57,775 bases of DNA from Streptomyces sp. CB02980 (GCF_014451325.2 NZ_JACSCH020000031.1:1-57775); one strand, 5' to 3'; positions 24,692-33,501 are shown, counted from the stretch's first letter. Notes: generated from the letters alone by a model not told the origin. Numbers and translations are program-made.

Positions 24692-25819
24692 ATGTCCGAT
24701 CAGCACGATCCCGCCCCGTACGACGCCCTGCTGCTGCTCTCGTTCGGCGGCCCCGAGGGCCCGGACGACGTGGTCCCGTTCCTGGAGAACGTGACGCGCG
24801 GCCGAGGCATCCCGAAGGAACGGCTCAAGGAAGTGGGGCAGCACTACTTCCTCTTCGGCGGCGTCTCCCCGATCAACGACCAGAACCGCGCGCTCCTCGA
24901 CGCGCTGCGGACGGACTTCGCCGGCGCCGGCCTGGGGATGCCCGTCCACTGGGGAAACCGGAACTGGGCCCCGTACCTCACCGACACCCTCCGCGAGATG
25001 ATCACCGACGGCCGACGTCATATCGCCGTCCTCACGACCAGCGCGTACGCCTCCTACTCCGGCTGCCGCCAGTACCGCGAGAACCTCGCCGACGCGCTCG
25101 CCACCCTCGAAGCGGAGGGGCTCCCGCTGCCCCGGGTCGACAAGCTCCGGCACTACTTCAACCACCCCGGCTTCGTCGAGCCCATGGTCGAGGGCGTCCT
25201 CGCCTCCCTCGCCGAACTCGACCCGTCCGTCCGCGCCTGCGCCCACCTCGCCTTCACCACCCACTCCATCCCCGACTCCGCCGCCGACTCCTCGGGACCG
25301 GTCACCGAGCACGGCGACGGCGGCGCCTACGTCCGCCAGCACCTCGACGTCGCCCGGGTGATCGCCGAAGCCGTCCGCGAGCGGACCGGGAACGACCACC
25401 CCTGGGAGCTCGTCTACCAGTCCCGCAGCGGCGCCCCCCACATCCCGTGGCTGGAGCCCGACATCTGCGACCACCTGGAGGCGCTGCACGGCGCCGGGGC
25501 GCCCGCGGCCGTCATGGTCCCCATCGGCTTCGTCTCCGACCACATGGAGGTCCTCTACGACCTCGACACCGAGGCCACGGCCAAGGCCGCCGAACTCGGC
25601 CTGCCCGTCCGGCGCTCCGCCACCGTCGGCGCCGACCCGCGCTTCGCCGCCGCCGTCCGCGAACTCCTCCTGGAACGGGCCGCGCACGAGCGGGGGGCCC
25701 GCGTCGAGCGGTGCGCGCTGGGCGCCCTCGGCCCCTCCCACGACCTGTGCCCGATCGGTTGCTGCCCGGCCAGGGCGGAGCGCCCGGCGGCGGCCGGCGC
25801 CGACAGCCCGTACGCGTAA
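24692..25819 (+). CDS. hemH: Ferrochelatase (coproporphyrin III type, CpfC/HemH)
   Basis: A 375-aa class II chelatase inserting Fe(II) into coproporphyrin III in the actinobacterial heme route. The start MSDQHDPAPYDALLLLSFGGPEGPDD is typical, with the catalytic His in FTTHSIPDSA. Cysteines at C125 (SYSGCRQY) and in the C-terminal DLCPIGCCPA fit the [2Fe-2S] cluster of actinobacterial ferrochelatases, though the exact C-terminal spacing differs from what I recall for Mycobacterium. ATG 24692 has GGGAGG 10 bases upstream. An inositol-phosphatase gene follows 9 bp later. Confidence 0.93.
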   Translation: MSDQHDPAPYDALLLLSFGGPEGPDDVVPFLENVTRGRGIPKERLKEVGQHYFLFGGVSPINDQNRALLDALRTDFAGAGLGMPVHWGNRNWAPYLTDTLREMITDGRRHIAVLTTSAYASYSGCRQYRENLADALATLEAEGLPLPRVDKLRHYFNHPGFVEPMVEGVLASLAELDPSVRACAHLAFTTHSIPDSAADSSGPVTEHGDGGAYVRQHLDVARVIAEAVRERTGNDHPWELVYQSRSGAPHIPWLEPDICDHLEALHGAGAPAAVMVPIGFVSDHMEVLYDLDTEATAKAAELGLPVRRSATVGADPRFAAAVRELLLERAAHERGARVERCALGALGPSHDLCPIGCCPARAERPAAAGADSPYA

Positions 25820-25828
25820 GGAACCCCC

Positions 25829-26686
25829 GTGACCGAGATGGCCGACGACGTGACCGAAGGGAACGACGTGACCGACCCGCTGCTCACCGAACTGCTCGAC
25901 CTCGCCCTGGAGGCCGCACGGCGGGCCGGAGCGCTGCTGCGCGACGGCAGGCCGGACGACCTGGCCGTGGCGAAGACCAAGACGAGCCCCATCGACGTCG
26001 TCACCGAGATGGACATCGCCGCCGAGAAGCTGATCACCGGCTTCCTCGCCGACCACCGCCCGCAGGACGGATTCCTCGGCGAGGAGGGCGCGTCGAGCCC
26101 CGGCACCAGCGGGGTCCGCTGGGTGATCGACCCGCTCGACGGCACCGTGAACTACCTCTACGGGCTGCCCACCTGGGCGGTCTCGATCGCCGCCGAACGG
26201 GACGGCGAGACCGTGGTCGGCGTCGTCGGGGCCCCGATGCGCGGCGAGACCTACCGGGCGGTCCTCGGCGGCGGCGCGTACGCCGCGGGCGGCCCCCGGG
26301 CGGACGAGCGGCGCCTCGCCGTCCGCCCCTCGCCCCCGCTCGACCAGGCCCTCCTCGGCACCGGCTTCGGATACGTCCAGGCCCGGCGGGCCCACCAGGC
26401 CGACGTCGCCCAGCAGGTGATCCCGCGCGTCCGCGACATCCGGCGCGGCGGCTCCGCCGCCATCGACCTCTGCGACGTCGCCGCCGGGCGCCTGGACGCC
26501 TACTACGAGCGGGGCCTCAACCCCTGGGACCTCGCCGCGGGCGCCCTGATCGCCCGCGAGGCGGGCGCGCTGACCGGCGGCCGCCCGGGGGAGCCGGAGT
26601 CCGGCGAACTGGCCCTGGCGGCCCCTCCGGGCCTCTTCGAGCCCCTCCAGGAGATCCTGGAGGGACTGGGCGCCTGGCACGACTGA
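25829..26686 (+). CDS. Inositol monophosphatase-family phosphatase
   Basis: A 285-aa Mg-dependent phosphatase of the IMPase/FBPase fold. Metal and catalytic residues are in GFLGEEGAS (Glu), WVIDPLDGTVNYLYGLP, and the C-terminal NPWDLAAGALIAREAG. Substrates in the family include inositol-1-phosphate, histidinol phosphate and 3'-phosphoadenosine nucleotides; the motif set alone does not choose. GTG 25829 follows AAGGAA. It forms an operon with hemH (9-bp gap) and ends before a strong terminator. Confidence 0.9.
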   Translation: MTEMADDVTEGNDVTDPLLTELLDLALEAARRAGALLRDGRPDDLAVAKTKTSPIDVVTEMDIAAEKLITGFLADHRPQDGFLGEEGASSPGTSGVRWVIDPLDGTVNYLYGLPTWAVSIAAERDGETVVGVVGAPMRGETYRAVLGGGAYAAGGPRADERRLAVRPSPPLDQALLGTGFGYVQARRAHQADVAQQVIPRVRDIRRGGSAAIDLCDVAAGRLDAYYERGLNPWDLAAGALIAREAGALTGGRPGEPESGELALAAPPGLFEPLQEILEGLGAWHD

Positions 26687-26690
26687 CGGA

Positions 26691-26736
26691 CGCGTGAGGG
26701 CCCCGGTGCCGGGAACGGCGCCGGGGCCCTCACGCG
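26691..26736. terminator. Terminator after the hemH operon
   Basis: 20-bp arms with one G-T wobble (26691-26710 and 26717-26736) and a 6-nt loop begin 4 bases after the phosphatase stop. Confidence 0.88.
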
Positions 26737-26842
26737 TGTACGGGTCGGATCGGTCGAACGGCCGGATCGGTCGAACGGCCAGGCTGCGGGTCGGCCGGTC
26801 TGCGGGTCGGTCGGGGTCGGATCGGGCAGCGGGTCGGTCGGG

Positions 26843-27016
26843 TCAGACGCCCTGCGCGGCTACCTCCACGCCGTGCTCGGCGGCCAGCCGGTGCAGGTCC
26901 TCAAGCTCCGCCTGCTCCACCTCCGCCAGGTAGTCGTCGCCCGTCTCACGAGCCCGCGTGAGGTCCGTCTGCGTGGTCCTGATGCGGTGCAGCAGGCCTG
27001 CGGTGAAAGCGTCCAT
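26843..27016 (-). CDS. Small conserved helical protein (57 aa)
   Basis: MDAFTAGLLHRIRTTQTDL begins a 57-residue, mostly helical, charged protein with no membrane segment. ATG 27016 has GAGGGGG 7-9 bases upstream; longer frames reach 27121 but the extra part is not conserved-looking. It is monocistronic between the phosphatase terminator and the cutRS promoter region. Similar small proteins accompany cutRS in other streptomycetes, from memory. Function unknown. Confidence 0.65.
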   Translation of the reverse strand: MDAFTAGLLHRIRTTQTDLTRARETGDDYLAEVEQAELEDLHRLAAEHGVEVAAQGV

Positions 27017-27390
27017 CGTGCGCCCCCTCGTCATGGGTCCGGTGGCACGGGGGTGTGCCGAGGGTGGGTGGATCACACACTGCGGTCTCTGGGGGACAGA
27101 GAGCGGTAGGTGGCGCGCCACATACAGGGCGTGATCACGGGGTGTGCAGTCGTCCTCCCCAGCCCCTTCCTCAGAGAAACCTCAACTGGCCCGTGAATCC
27201 GGTGAATTCTTCGATCCGGGCCACGCGCCCCGCCTCGCGCCCCCGTTCACCGCCCGCCCGCCCTGGGCCCCGCACCGCCGCCTTACAGCCGGTTTACGCG
27301 CGTACGGGGCAGGATGGACACGCACAGTCAGTGCTCAGGTCTTCAGCAGGTCCGCCTCAGGACCGCAGCTCAACGGGAAGGATGTACGAC
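27017..27390. other. 374-bp region upstream of cutR
   Basis: Divergent promoter space between the 57-aa gene and cutR. I see no further gene, and no clear -35/-10 pair or terminator. It has slightly lower GC than the flanking genes. Confidence 0.5.
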
Positions 27391-28044
27391 GTGCGCGTAC
27401 TCGTCGTCGAGGACGAGCAGCTGCTCGCCGATGCGGTGGCCACCGGACTGCGCCGGGAGGCCATGGCCGTCGACGTCGTGTACGACGGCGCCGCGGCCCT
27501 GGAGCGCGTCGGGGTGAACGACTACGACGTCGTCGTCCTCGACCGCGACCTTCCCCTCGTCCACGGTGACGACGTCTGCCGCAAGATCGTGGAGCTGGGC
27601 ATGCCCACCCGCGTCCTGATGCTCACGGCGTCCGGCGACGTCAGCGACCGGGTCGAGGGCCTTGAGCTCGGCGCGGACGACTACCTCCCCAAGCCCTTCG
27701 CCTTCACCGAGCTCACCGCGCGCGTGCGCGCCCTCGGCCGGCGGACCAGCGTGCCGCTCCCGCCCGTCCTGGAGCGCGCCGGCATCAAGCTCGACCCGAA
27801 CCGCCGCGAGGTCTTCCGCGAGGGCAAGGAGGTCCAGCTCGCGCCGAAGGAGTTCGCCGTCCTGGAGGTCCTCATGCGCAGCGAGGGCGCCGTCGTCTCG
27901 GCCGAGCAGCTCCTGGAGAAGGCCTGGGACGAGAACACCGACCCGTTCACCAACGTCGTCCGTGTCACCGTCATGACCCTGCGCCGCAAACTCGGCGAGC
28001 CGCCCGTCATCGTGACCGTGCCCGGCTCCGGGTACCGGATCTGA
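27391..28044 (+). CDS. cutR: Two-component response regulator CutR
   Basis: A 217-aa OmpR/PhoB-type regulator. The receiver domain (1-115) has acidic residues E7/D8, phospho-acceptor D51 in VVLDRDLP, and Lys in YLPKPF. The winged-helix DNA-binding domain (about 125-217) ends in TVMTLRRKLGEPPVIVTVPGSGYRI. Length and sequence match CutR of S. lividans/S. coelicolor as I remember them. GTG 27391 is preferred: GGAAGGA is about 8 nt upstream, whereas ATG 27382 abuts it. cutS begins 5 bp after the stop. Confidence 0.92.
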   Translation: MRVLVVEDEQLLADAVATGLRREAMAVDVVYDGAAALERVGVNDYDVVVLDRDLPLVHGDDVCRKIVELGMPTRVLMLTASGDVSDRVEGLELGADDYLPKPFAFTELTARVRALGRRTSVPLPPVLERAGIKLDPNRREVFREGKEVQLAPKEFAVLEVLMRSEGAVVSAEQLLEKAWDENTDPFTNVVRVTVMTLRRKLGEPPVIVTVPGSGYRI

Positions 28045-28049
28045 ACCCG

Positions 28050-29288
28050 ATGCCCGCCACTTCGGTACCCCACCCCCACGCGCCCCCGAAGCCGGCCTGG
28101 GACCCCCGGGACCCGGTCCGGCCCCTGCTGCGCCCGACCATCCGGATACGTCTCACGCTGCTGTACGGCGGGATGTTCCTGATCGCGGGCATCCTGCTGC
28201 TCTCGATCATCTACCTCTTCACCGCGCAGGCGCTCACCCACAGCGTCTCGGAGCTGCCCTTCAAGGTCGTCGAGGGCAAGGTCCAGCCCACCACGTCCTG
28301 GTGCGAGCTGCCCGCGCAGGGCACCGGGGAGCAGCTCAACCAGGCGGTCTCCGTCTGCCTCCGGTACCAGAGCGACCAGGCCCTGGACGACCTCCTGCGC
28401 CGCTCGCTCTTCGCCCTGCTCGGACTGAGCATCATCGCCTTCGCCTTCGGCTACGCCATGGCGGGGCGGGTGCTCTCGCCGCTCGGCCGGATCACCCGGA
28501 CCGCCCGCCAGGTGGCCGGTTCCGATCTGTCCCGGCGGATCGAGCTGGACGGCCCCGACGACGAGCTCAAGGAGCTCGCCGACACCTTCGACGAGATGCT
28601 GGACCGCCTGGAGCGGGCCTTCACCGCCCAGCAGCGCTTCGTCGCGAACGCCTCGCACGAGCTGCGGACCCCGCTCGCGATCAACCGCACCCTCCTGGAG
28701 GTGCACCTCTCGGACCCGGGCGCGCCGGTGGAACTCCAGCAGCTCGGCAAGACGCTGCTCGCCACCAACGAGCGCAGCGAACAGCTCGTCGAGGGTCTGC
28801 TGCTGCTCGCCCGGAGCGACAACCAGATCATCGAACGCAAACCCGTCGACCTCGCCGAGGTCGCCTCGCGGGGCGTCGACCAGGTCCACGCCGAGGCGGC
28901 GGCCAAGGGCGTCGAGATCCGGGGCGAGCGCGAGCCCGCGGTCGTCCAGGGCAACGGCGTCCTGCTCGAACGGATCGCGCTGAACCTGGTCCAGAACGCC
29001 GTCCGGTACAACGTGGCGGAGGGAGGATGGGTGGAGGTGACGACCGCGACCGAGCACGGCCAGGCGGTCCTGACCGTCTCGAACACGGGACCCGTGGTCC
29101 CCGCGTACGAGATCGACAATCTTTTCGAGCCGTTCCGGCGACTCCGGCAGGAGCGGACCGGCAGTGACAAGGGCGTCGGCCTCGGACTGTCGATCGCGCG
29201 CTCCGTGGCCCGCGCCCACGGCGGCCGTATCATCGCGGAGCCCCGCGACGGTGGCGGTCTCGTGATGCGCGTCACTCTGCCGATCTGA
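28050..29288 (+). CDS. cutS: Sensor histidine kinase CutS
   Basis: A 412-aa membrane kinase. TM1 is about residues 34-56 and TM2 about 115-135. Between them is a sensor loop of about 60 residues with exactly two cysteines (SWCELP and SVCLRY). HAMP follows, then the dimerisation domain with His in NASHELRTPL, then ATPase N, G1 and G2 boxes (LVQNAVRY, GVGLGLSIAR). CutRS has been linked to secretion and envelope redox stress in Streptomyces, with the extracytoplasmic cysteine pair as a proposed switch; that is recalled knowledge. It forms an operon with cutR. Confidence 0.92.
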   Translation: MPATSVPHPHAPPKPAWDPRDPVRPLLRPTIRIRLTLLYGGMFLIAGILLLSIIYLFTAQALTHSVSELPFKVVEGKVQPTTSWCELPAQGTGEQLNQAVSVCLRYQSDQALDDLLRRSLFALLGLSIIAFAFGYAMAGRVLSPLGRITRTARQVAGSDLSRRIELDGPDDELKELADTFDEMLDRLERAFTAQQRFVANASHELRTPLAINRTLLEVHLSDPGAPVELQQLGKTLLATNERSEQLVEGLLLLARSDNQIIERKPVDLAEVASRGVDQVHAEAAAKGVEIRGEREPAVVQGNGVLLERIALNLVQNAVRYNVAEGGWVEVTTATEHGQAVLTVSNTGPVVPAYEIDNLFEPFRRLRQERTGSDKGVGLGLSIARSVARAHGGRIIAEPRDGGGLVMRVTLPI

Positions 29289-29361
29289 CAGACTGCACGA
29301 GCCGACCCGGTTCCGTTCGCTTTGCGCGGAATTCCGGGGGCCCGATTCTGAGACGCTCATG

Positions 29362-29375
29362 TGTGATCGATCACA
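29362..29375. promoter_or_regulatory. 14-bp perfect palindrome
   Basis: TGTGATCGATCACA lies 74 bases after the cutS stop. It resembles a CRP-like half-site pair with a shortened spacer, so a regulator site is possible; no match to a specific factor is claimed. Confidence 0.4.
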
Positions 29376-29424
29376 GGAGAGGGTGTCCGGACATCCACTC
29401 TCCGTAACGGAGAAATCCCCGTGA

Positions 29425-29446
29425 AAACCCGGAAAAGTCCGGGTTT
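29425..29446. terminator. Hairpin after cutS
   Basis: AAACCCGGA and TCCGGGTTT are 9-bp perfect arms around a 4-nt loop, with further complementary CCCGGA/TCCGGG repeats beside them. It could be a weak terminator of cutRS or a leader structure. Confidence 0.45.
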
Positions 29447-29684
29447 CCCGGACCCGGATTGACGGGAAGTACACGGGGTGGCGCCTGCAAGGGGCGCCCG
29501 TAGGACCGTGTACGGTCCGGTTCGCCACCCGAAGCCGATCACTCGCGAGAGGACGGAACGGGTGTCGATTGAGTAACAGACCTTGATGTGAGGCAAAATC
29601 TCCGCCTCAGGTCGGGCACAAGTCCGACCTCTCACGCGTTACGTGCGCTGGAGACACCGCAACCACCCAGAGGGGGAGAGCGAC

Positions 29685-29981
29685 ATGGCAACGGATTACG
29701 ACACCCCACGCAAGACCGACGACGACGTCGATTCGGACAGCCTTGAGGAACTGAAGGCCCGCCGGAACGACAAGTCGACCTCGACCGTCGACGTCGACGA
29801 GTTCGAGGCCGCCGAAGGCCTGGAGCTTCCCGGCGCCGACCTCTCGAACGAGGAGCTGGCCGTCCGGGTCCTGCCCAAGCAGGCCGATGAGTTCACCTGC
29901 ATGAGCTGCTTCCTCGTGCACCACCGCAGCCAGCTGGCCAGGGAGAAGAACGGCCAGCCCATCTGCCGCGACTGCGACTGA
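29685..29981 (+). CDS. DUF4193 small zinc-ribbon-like protein
   Basis: A 98-aa very acidic protein of the actinobacterial DUF4193 family. Two Cys pairs, CMSC and the C-terminal ICRDCD, form a likely zinc site. The N-terminus MATDYDTPRK and the region LPGADLSNEELAVRVLPKQ are typical. It resembles RNA-polymerase-associated or chaperone-like small Zn proteins only in size. AGGGGGAGAG precedes ATG 29685. The next gene starts 11 bp after the stop. Confidence 0.88.
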   Translation: MATDYDTPRKTDDDVDSDSLEELKARRNDKSTSTVDVDEFEAAEGLELPGADLSNEELAVRVLPKQADEFTCMSCFLVHHRSQLAREKNGQPICRDCD

Positions 29982-29992
29982 GACCCTCGGTC

Positions 29993-31054
29993 GTGGCAGG
30001 CGACACACCGTCCCGGAAGCGGCGTCTAAGGCTCCCTGGGAGCCCGAAGACGTACAAGGGCGGCTCAGGCCCGGCAGAGGGCGCCCAGGAGGCCTCTGAA
30101 GCCGAGCACGCCGCCTCCCCGCCCTCCCTCGGCGTACGTGACGACGAGCGAGGCCTAACGGCCTCGCTCGAGGCCGTCACCGAGCCGGACCCGGCGCAGT
30201 TGCCGGCGGAGCGGGAAGCGGGACGGACCGACGCGTTGGACGAAGCGGGGAACGACGAGACACAGCGGGACGGGCGCTTCGGCGCCGTCAAGCGGCTCGC
30301 CAATCCCGCGCGCGCCCAGCTCGACAAGATCAGGATCGACTCCGACCGGATCGACGCCGTCCGGCGCGGCGTCGCGCAGGGCGTCCGCCAGGGCGTGAAG
30401 CGCGGCGGAGACAGCGCCAAAGCCGGCATCGGCCATCTGGCCGACCGGTTGATCGACCTCGCCCCGCGGATCCCCGTCCGCGATCTGGCGACCCTGCGCA
30501 AGCAGTTTCCCGGGCTCGGCCCCGAGGAGCTCGCCGACAAGCTCGTCGCGGGTGCGGCGAACGCGAGCTCGACCGTGGGCGCCAGCATCGGTGCCGCCGC
30601 CATGCTCCCCGTACCCCCGGCCATGCCGGCGGAGCTCGCGGCCGAGATCACCGGCGTCGCCGCCGTGGAACTCAAACTCATCGCCGAACTGCACGAGGTC
30701 TACGGGCTGCGGCCGCCCGGTCGGCTCACCCAGCGTTCGGCGGCCTATCTGACCTCCTGGGCCGAGGAGCGGGGCATCGACCCCACCAAGCCCACCACGG
30801 TCAACGCGGCGCTCGGCGGACAGCTCAAGCGCGAGCTGCGCCAGCAGATCATGAAGCGCATGGTGCGCAACCTGCCGAACCTCACGCCGTTCATGGTCGG
30901 CGCGGCGGTCGGCGCGGTCATGAACCGCCGCGACACCAAGAAGCTCGCGGGCCACATCCGCAAGGACCTGCGGAACCGCCAGGTCCCGTGGGACTCCCTC
31001 CGGGAGCTGCCCCCGCTGGAACAGCCGGAGAACCCGAAGGAGCTCGGGTTCTAG
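29993..31054 (+). CDS. Conserved streptomycete protein, function unknown (353 aa)
   Basis: A 353-aa protein. The first about 95 residues are acidic and disordered. A helical region (about 95-170) follows, then a segment AGAANASSTVGASIGAAAMLPVPPAMPAELAAEI with two short hydrophobic stretches, and a basic C-terminus. No catalytic motif is recognised. The position just after DUF4193 and before dut is, from memory, conserved in Streptomyces. GTG 29993 is 11 bp from the upstream stop, suggesting an operon. Confidence 0.75.
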   Translation: MAGDTPSRKRRLRLPGSPKTYKGGSGPAEGAQEASEAEHAASPPSLGVRDDERGLTASLEAVTEPDPAQLPAEREAGRTDALDEAGNDETQRDGRFGAVKRLANPARAQLDKIRIDSDRIDAVRRGVAQGVRQGVKRGGDSAKAGIGHLADRLIDLAPRIPVRDLATLRKQFPGLGPEELADKLVAGAANASSTVGASIGAAAMLPVPPAMPAELAAEITGVAAVELKLIAELHEVYGLRPPGRLTQRSAAYLTSWAEERGIDPTKPTTVNAALGGQLKRELRQQIMKRMVRNLPNLTPFMVGAAVGAVMNRRDTKKLAGHIRKDLRNRQVPWDSLRELPPLEQPENPKELGF

Positions 31055-31076
31055 CCGGCCTCCCTCCCCGGCCCGC

Positions 31077-31580
31077 TCAGTCCTGGGCGTCCGTACGGAC
31101 GGCGTCCAGGGCCGCCACCAGCGCCTCCGGCTCACGGCTTGAGAGGTACACGTACGGCGTCGGGTCCGACGGGTCCGTCACCTCGATCCGCACCGCCCGG
31201 GTCACATAGCCGCGCATCAGCATGAACGCGCGCGGGTCGGCCTTGTACGTGCGCCACGCGCGCGCCTCCTCCGCGTCGAGCGCCTCGGCCTCGCCCAGAG
31301 CCGAGACCGGGATCCGCGCGTCGCCCGCCACGAGCGAACCGGCCACCACCCGGATCCGGGCGGAGCCGTACGAGGAGACCGCCGCACCGGCGAGCACCGC
31401 CACCACGATCAGACCGCCCATCATCGGGACCGTACCCAGCGGGACCATGATCAGGCCGCCGGAGAGACCGAGCAGACCCGCGATGAACCACCAGGAGCGG
31501 GGCGCCGTCAGCCGCTCGTCGAAGAGCGGTGCGGCGGAGGGCACGGGGGAGGGGGCGGGGGACGATGCGGAAGGCTGCAT
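31077..31580 (-). CDS. DUF3093 membrane protein
   Basis: A 167-aa protein with two adjacent hydrophobic segments (about 30-75, WWFIAGLLGLSGGLIMVPLG and MMGGLIVVAVLAGAAVS) and a soluble C-terminal domain (LRGYVTRAVRIEVTDPSDPTPYVYLSS). This is the arrangement of actinobacterial DUF3093. ATG 31580 gives the family-like start. It is convergent with the preceding gene and divergent from the thioesterase gene, with 58 bp between starts. In actinobacteria DUF3093 commonly lies beside dut. Confidence 0.83.
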   Translation of the reverse strand: MQPSASSPAPSPVPSAAPLFDERLTAPRSWWFIAGLLGLSGGLIMVPLGTVPMMGGLIVVAVLAGAAVSSYGSARIRVVAGSLVAGDARIPVSALGEAEALDAEEARAWRTYKADPRAFMLMRGYVTRAVRIEVTDPSDPTPYVYLSSREPEALVAALDAVRTDAQD

Positions 31581-31638
31581 ACGTCCAAGCTTGGCACGGC
31601 GCGACCTGCGGCCATCCGCGCGGGTAAGGTCTGCGGCT

Positions 31639-32223
31639 GTGACTGGAACATCTGCCGCCCTCACCCCGCCGGCCGACGCCATACCGCCGGTACGCCACCC
31701 CGACGCGCCGGCCCCCGGCGAGCTGCTCGGTTCGCACTACGAGTACTGCTTCGGGTGCGGCGGCGGGCAGTCCCACGGCCTCCACCTGGAGGCGCGCGCG
31801 GGCGAGGGCGTGACCGTCACCGCCGAGTTCACGGTGACCCCCGACCACCAGGGCGCCCCCGGCCTCGCGCACGGCGGCGTGCTCGCCACCGCGCTCGACG
31901 AGACCCTCGGCTCCCTGAACTGGCTGCTGCGGGTCATCGCCGTGACCGGACGGCTCGAGACCGACTTCGTCCGGCCCGTCCCGGTGGGCACCGTGCTCCA
32001 TCTGGAGGCCGCGGTCACCGCCGTGCACGGCCGCAAGATCTTCTCGACCGCCGTCGGCCGGATCGGCGGGCCCGAGGGCCGCGTCGCCGTCCGCGCCGAG
32101 GCACTCTTCATAGAGGTCAAGGTCGACCACTTCATCGACAACGGCCGCCCGGAGGAGATCCAGGCCGCCATGTCCGACCCCGACCAGGTCCGGCGCGCTC
32201 GCGCCTTCGAGGTGAACCCCTGA
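31639..32223 (+). CDS. PaaI-type hotdog-fold thioesterase
   Basis: A 194-aa single-domain hotdog protein. CFGCGGGQSHGLHLEA lies near the start, the active-site region is HQGAPGLAHGGVLATALDETLG, and VRPVPVGTVLHLEAAVTA follows. It likely hydrolyses acyl-CoA; the substrate is unknown. The GTG start at 31639 gives 27 residues before the domain. Its TGA overlaps the dut ATG (TGATG), so the two are translationally coupled. Confidence 0.85.
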   Translation: MTGTSAALTPPADAIPPVRHPDAPAPGELLGSHYEYCFGCGGGQSHGLHLEARAGEGVTVTAEFTVTPDHQGAPGLAHGGVLATALDETLGSLNWLLRVIAVTGRLETDFVRPVPVGTVLHLEAAVTAVHGRKIFSTAVGRIGGPEGRVAVRAEALFIEVKVDHFIDNGRPEEIQAAMSDPDQVRRARAFEVNP

Positions 32224-32735
32224 TGAGCAACCCTGTAGACGTACTGATCCGGCGTGTGGACCCGGACGTGCCGATCCCGGCCTACGGCCACCCCGGTGAC
32301 GCCGGGGCGGACCTGGTCACCACGGAGGCCGCCGTGCTGGCCCCCGGGGAGCGCGCCGTGCTGCCCACCGGGATCTCCATCGCGCTCCCGGACGGGTACG
32401 CGGCCTTCGTGCACCCCCGCTCCGGGCTCGCCGCCCGCTGCGGAGTGGCACTCGTGAATGCCCCGGGGACGGTGGATGCCGGGTACCGTGGAGAGATCAA
32501 GGTGATCGTGGTCAATCTCGACCCGCGCGAGAGTGTGCGGTTCGAACGATTCGACCGGATTGCCCAACTTGTCGTCCAACAGGTCGAGAAGGTGCGCTTC
32601 CACGAGGTGGCGGAGCTTCCCGGCTCGGCGCGGGCCGAGGGGGGCTTCGGGTCCACCGGCGGTCATGCCGCCGTGGACGGCACAACGGGTGGGAATCGAT
32701 ACGCTTCGGTCGTATCCGACCGGGAAGGACAGTGA
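32223..32735 (+). CDS. dut: dUTP diphosphatase
   Basis: A 170-aa trimeric dUTPase that removes dUTP and makes dUMP for thymidylate synthesis. Motifs I-V are visible: AYGHPGDAGADL, PRSGLAARCG, GTVDAGYRGEI (catalytic Asp and uracil-pocket Tyr), RIAQLVVQ and the C-terminal P-loop-like RAEGGFGSTGG. About 20 residues follow motif V. The gene is coupled to the thioesterase upstream; a DUF3710 gene begins one base after its stop. Confidence 0.94.
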   Translation: MSNPVDVLIRRVDPDVPIPAYGHPGDAGADLVTTEAAVLAPGERAVLPTGISIALPDGYAAFVHPRSGLAARCGVALVNAPGTVDAGYRGEIKVIVVNLDPRESVRFERFDRIAQLVVQQVEKVRFHEVAELPGSARAEGGFGSTGGHAAVDGTTGGNRYASVVSDREGQ

Positions 32736-32736
32736 C

Positions 32737-33501
32737 GTGTTCGGACGTCGCAAGAAGAGCGGTGCCGCAGAGGACGCGGCGGGCGAGGCCGAGCAGGTCG
32801 TCGACGCGGTGGACGGCGAGGACGCGGACGACGCGGCCCCGCGCCGTGTGAACCTTCCGCCGGCGCCCCGGCCCGACGGACCCTGGGACATCTCCGAGGT
32901 CGGCAAGCCCGAGGACGGCCGTGTCGACCTGGGTGGCGTCTTCGTCCCCGGGGTCGAGGGCATGGAGCTGCGGGTGGAGGTGGCGGGCGACGCGATCGTC
33001 GCGGCCACCGTCGTCCTGCGCGACAGCGCCGTGCAGCTGCAGGCCTTCGCCGCCCCCAAGAACGAGGGCATCTGGGGCGAGGTCCGCGACGAGATCGCCA
33101 CGGGCATCGTCCAGCAGGGCGGGGTCATCGACGAGGTCGAGGGCCCGCTGGGCTGGGAGCTGCGCGCGCAGGTCCCCGTGCAGCTGCCGGACGGCAACCG
33201 CGGTGTGCAGCTGGTCCGCTTCGTGGGTGTCGACGGACCCCGCTGGTTCCTGCGCGGAGTGATCTCCGGGCAGGGCGCGGTCCAGCCCGAGGCGGCCGGT
33301 CTCCTGGAGCAGATCGTCCGGGACACCGTGGTCGTCCGCGGCGACGGCCCGATGGCCCCGCGCGACCCGATCGTCCTCAAGCTGCCGAACGACGCGCAGA
33401 TGGTGCCGGACGGCGTGCAGCAGGAGGAGCAGGAGAACTCCCGCTTCTCCGGCGGCATGGGCCAGCTCCAGCGCGGTCCGGAGATCTCCGAGATCCGCTA
33501 G
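32737..33501 (+). CDS. DUF3710 protein
   Basis: A 254-aa actinobacterial protein of DUF3710. The N-terminal about 45 residues are charged (MFGRRKKSG then acidic). The conserved domain runs from GPWDISEV through GWELRAQVPVQLP to DGPRWFLRGVISG. No catalytic residues are evident. GTG 32737 sits one base after the dut stop, and GGGAAGGA upstream lies within dut. The association with dut is conserved among actinobacteria, from memory. Confidence 0.88.
   Translation: MFGRRKKSGAAEDAAGEAEQVVDAVDGEDADDAAPRRVNLPPAPRPDGPWDISEVGKPEDGRVDLGGVFVPGVEGMELRVEVAGDAIVAATVVLRDSAVQLQAFAAPKNEGIWGEVRDEIATGIVQQGGVIDEVEGPLGWELRAQVPVQLPDGNRGVQLVRFVGVDGPRWFLRGVISGQGAVQPEAAGLLEQIVRDTVVVRGDGPMAPRDPIVLKLPNDAQMVPDGVQQEEQENSRFSGGMGQLQRGPEISEIR

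Larger units (their letters stand above)
29289..29684. other. 396-bp intergenic region between cutS and the DUF4193 gene
   Basis: No gene supported. It holds three dyads: a perfect 14-bp palindrome TGTGATCGATCACA (29362-29375), a perfect hairpin with 9-bp arms (29425-29433 and 29438-29446), and GGACCGT/ACGGTCC (29513-29528). The hairpin may terminate cutRS; the others are candidate operators for the DUF4193 gene. Confidence 0.6.

Noticed and set aside
24526..26697. Long open frames on both strands opposite hemH and the phosphatase
   Set aside because: They are shadows of the real genes: very Arg- or Gly-rich translations with no domains.
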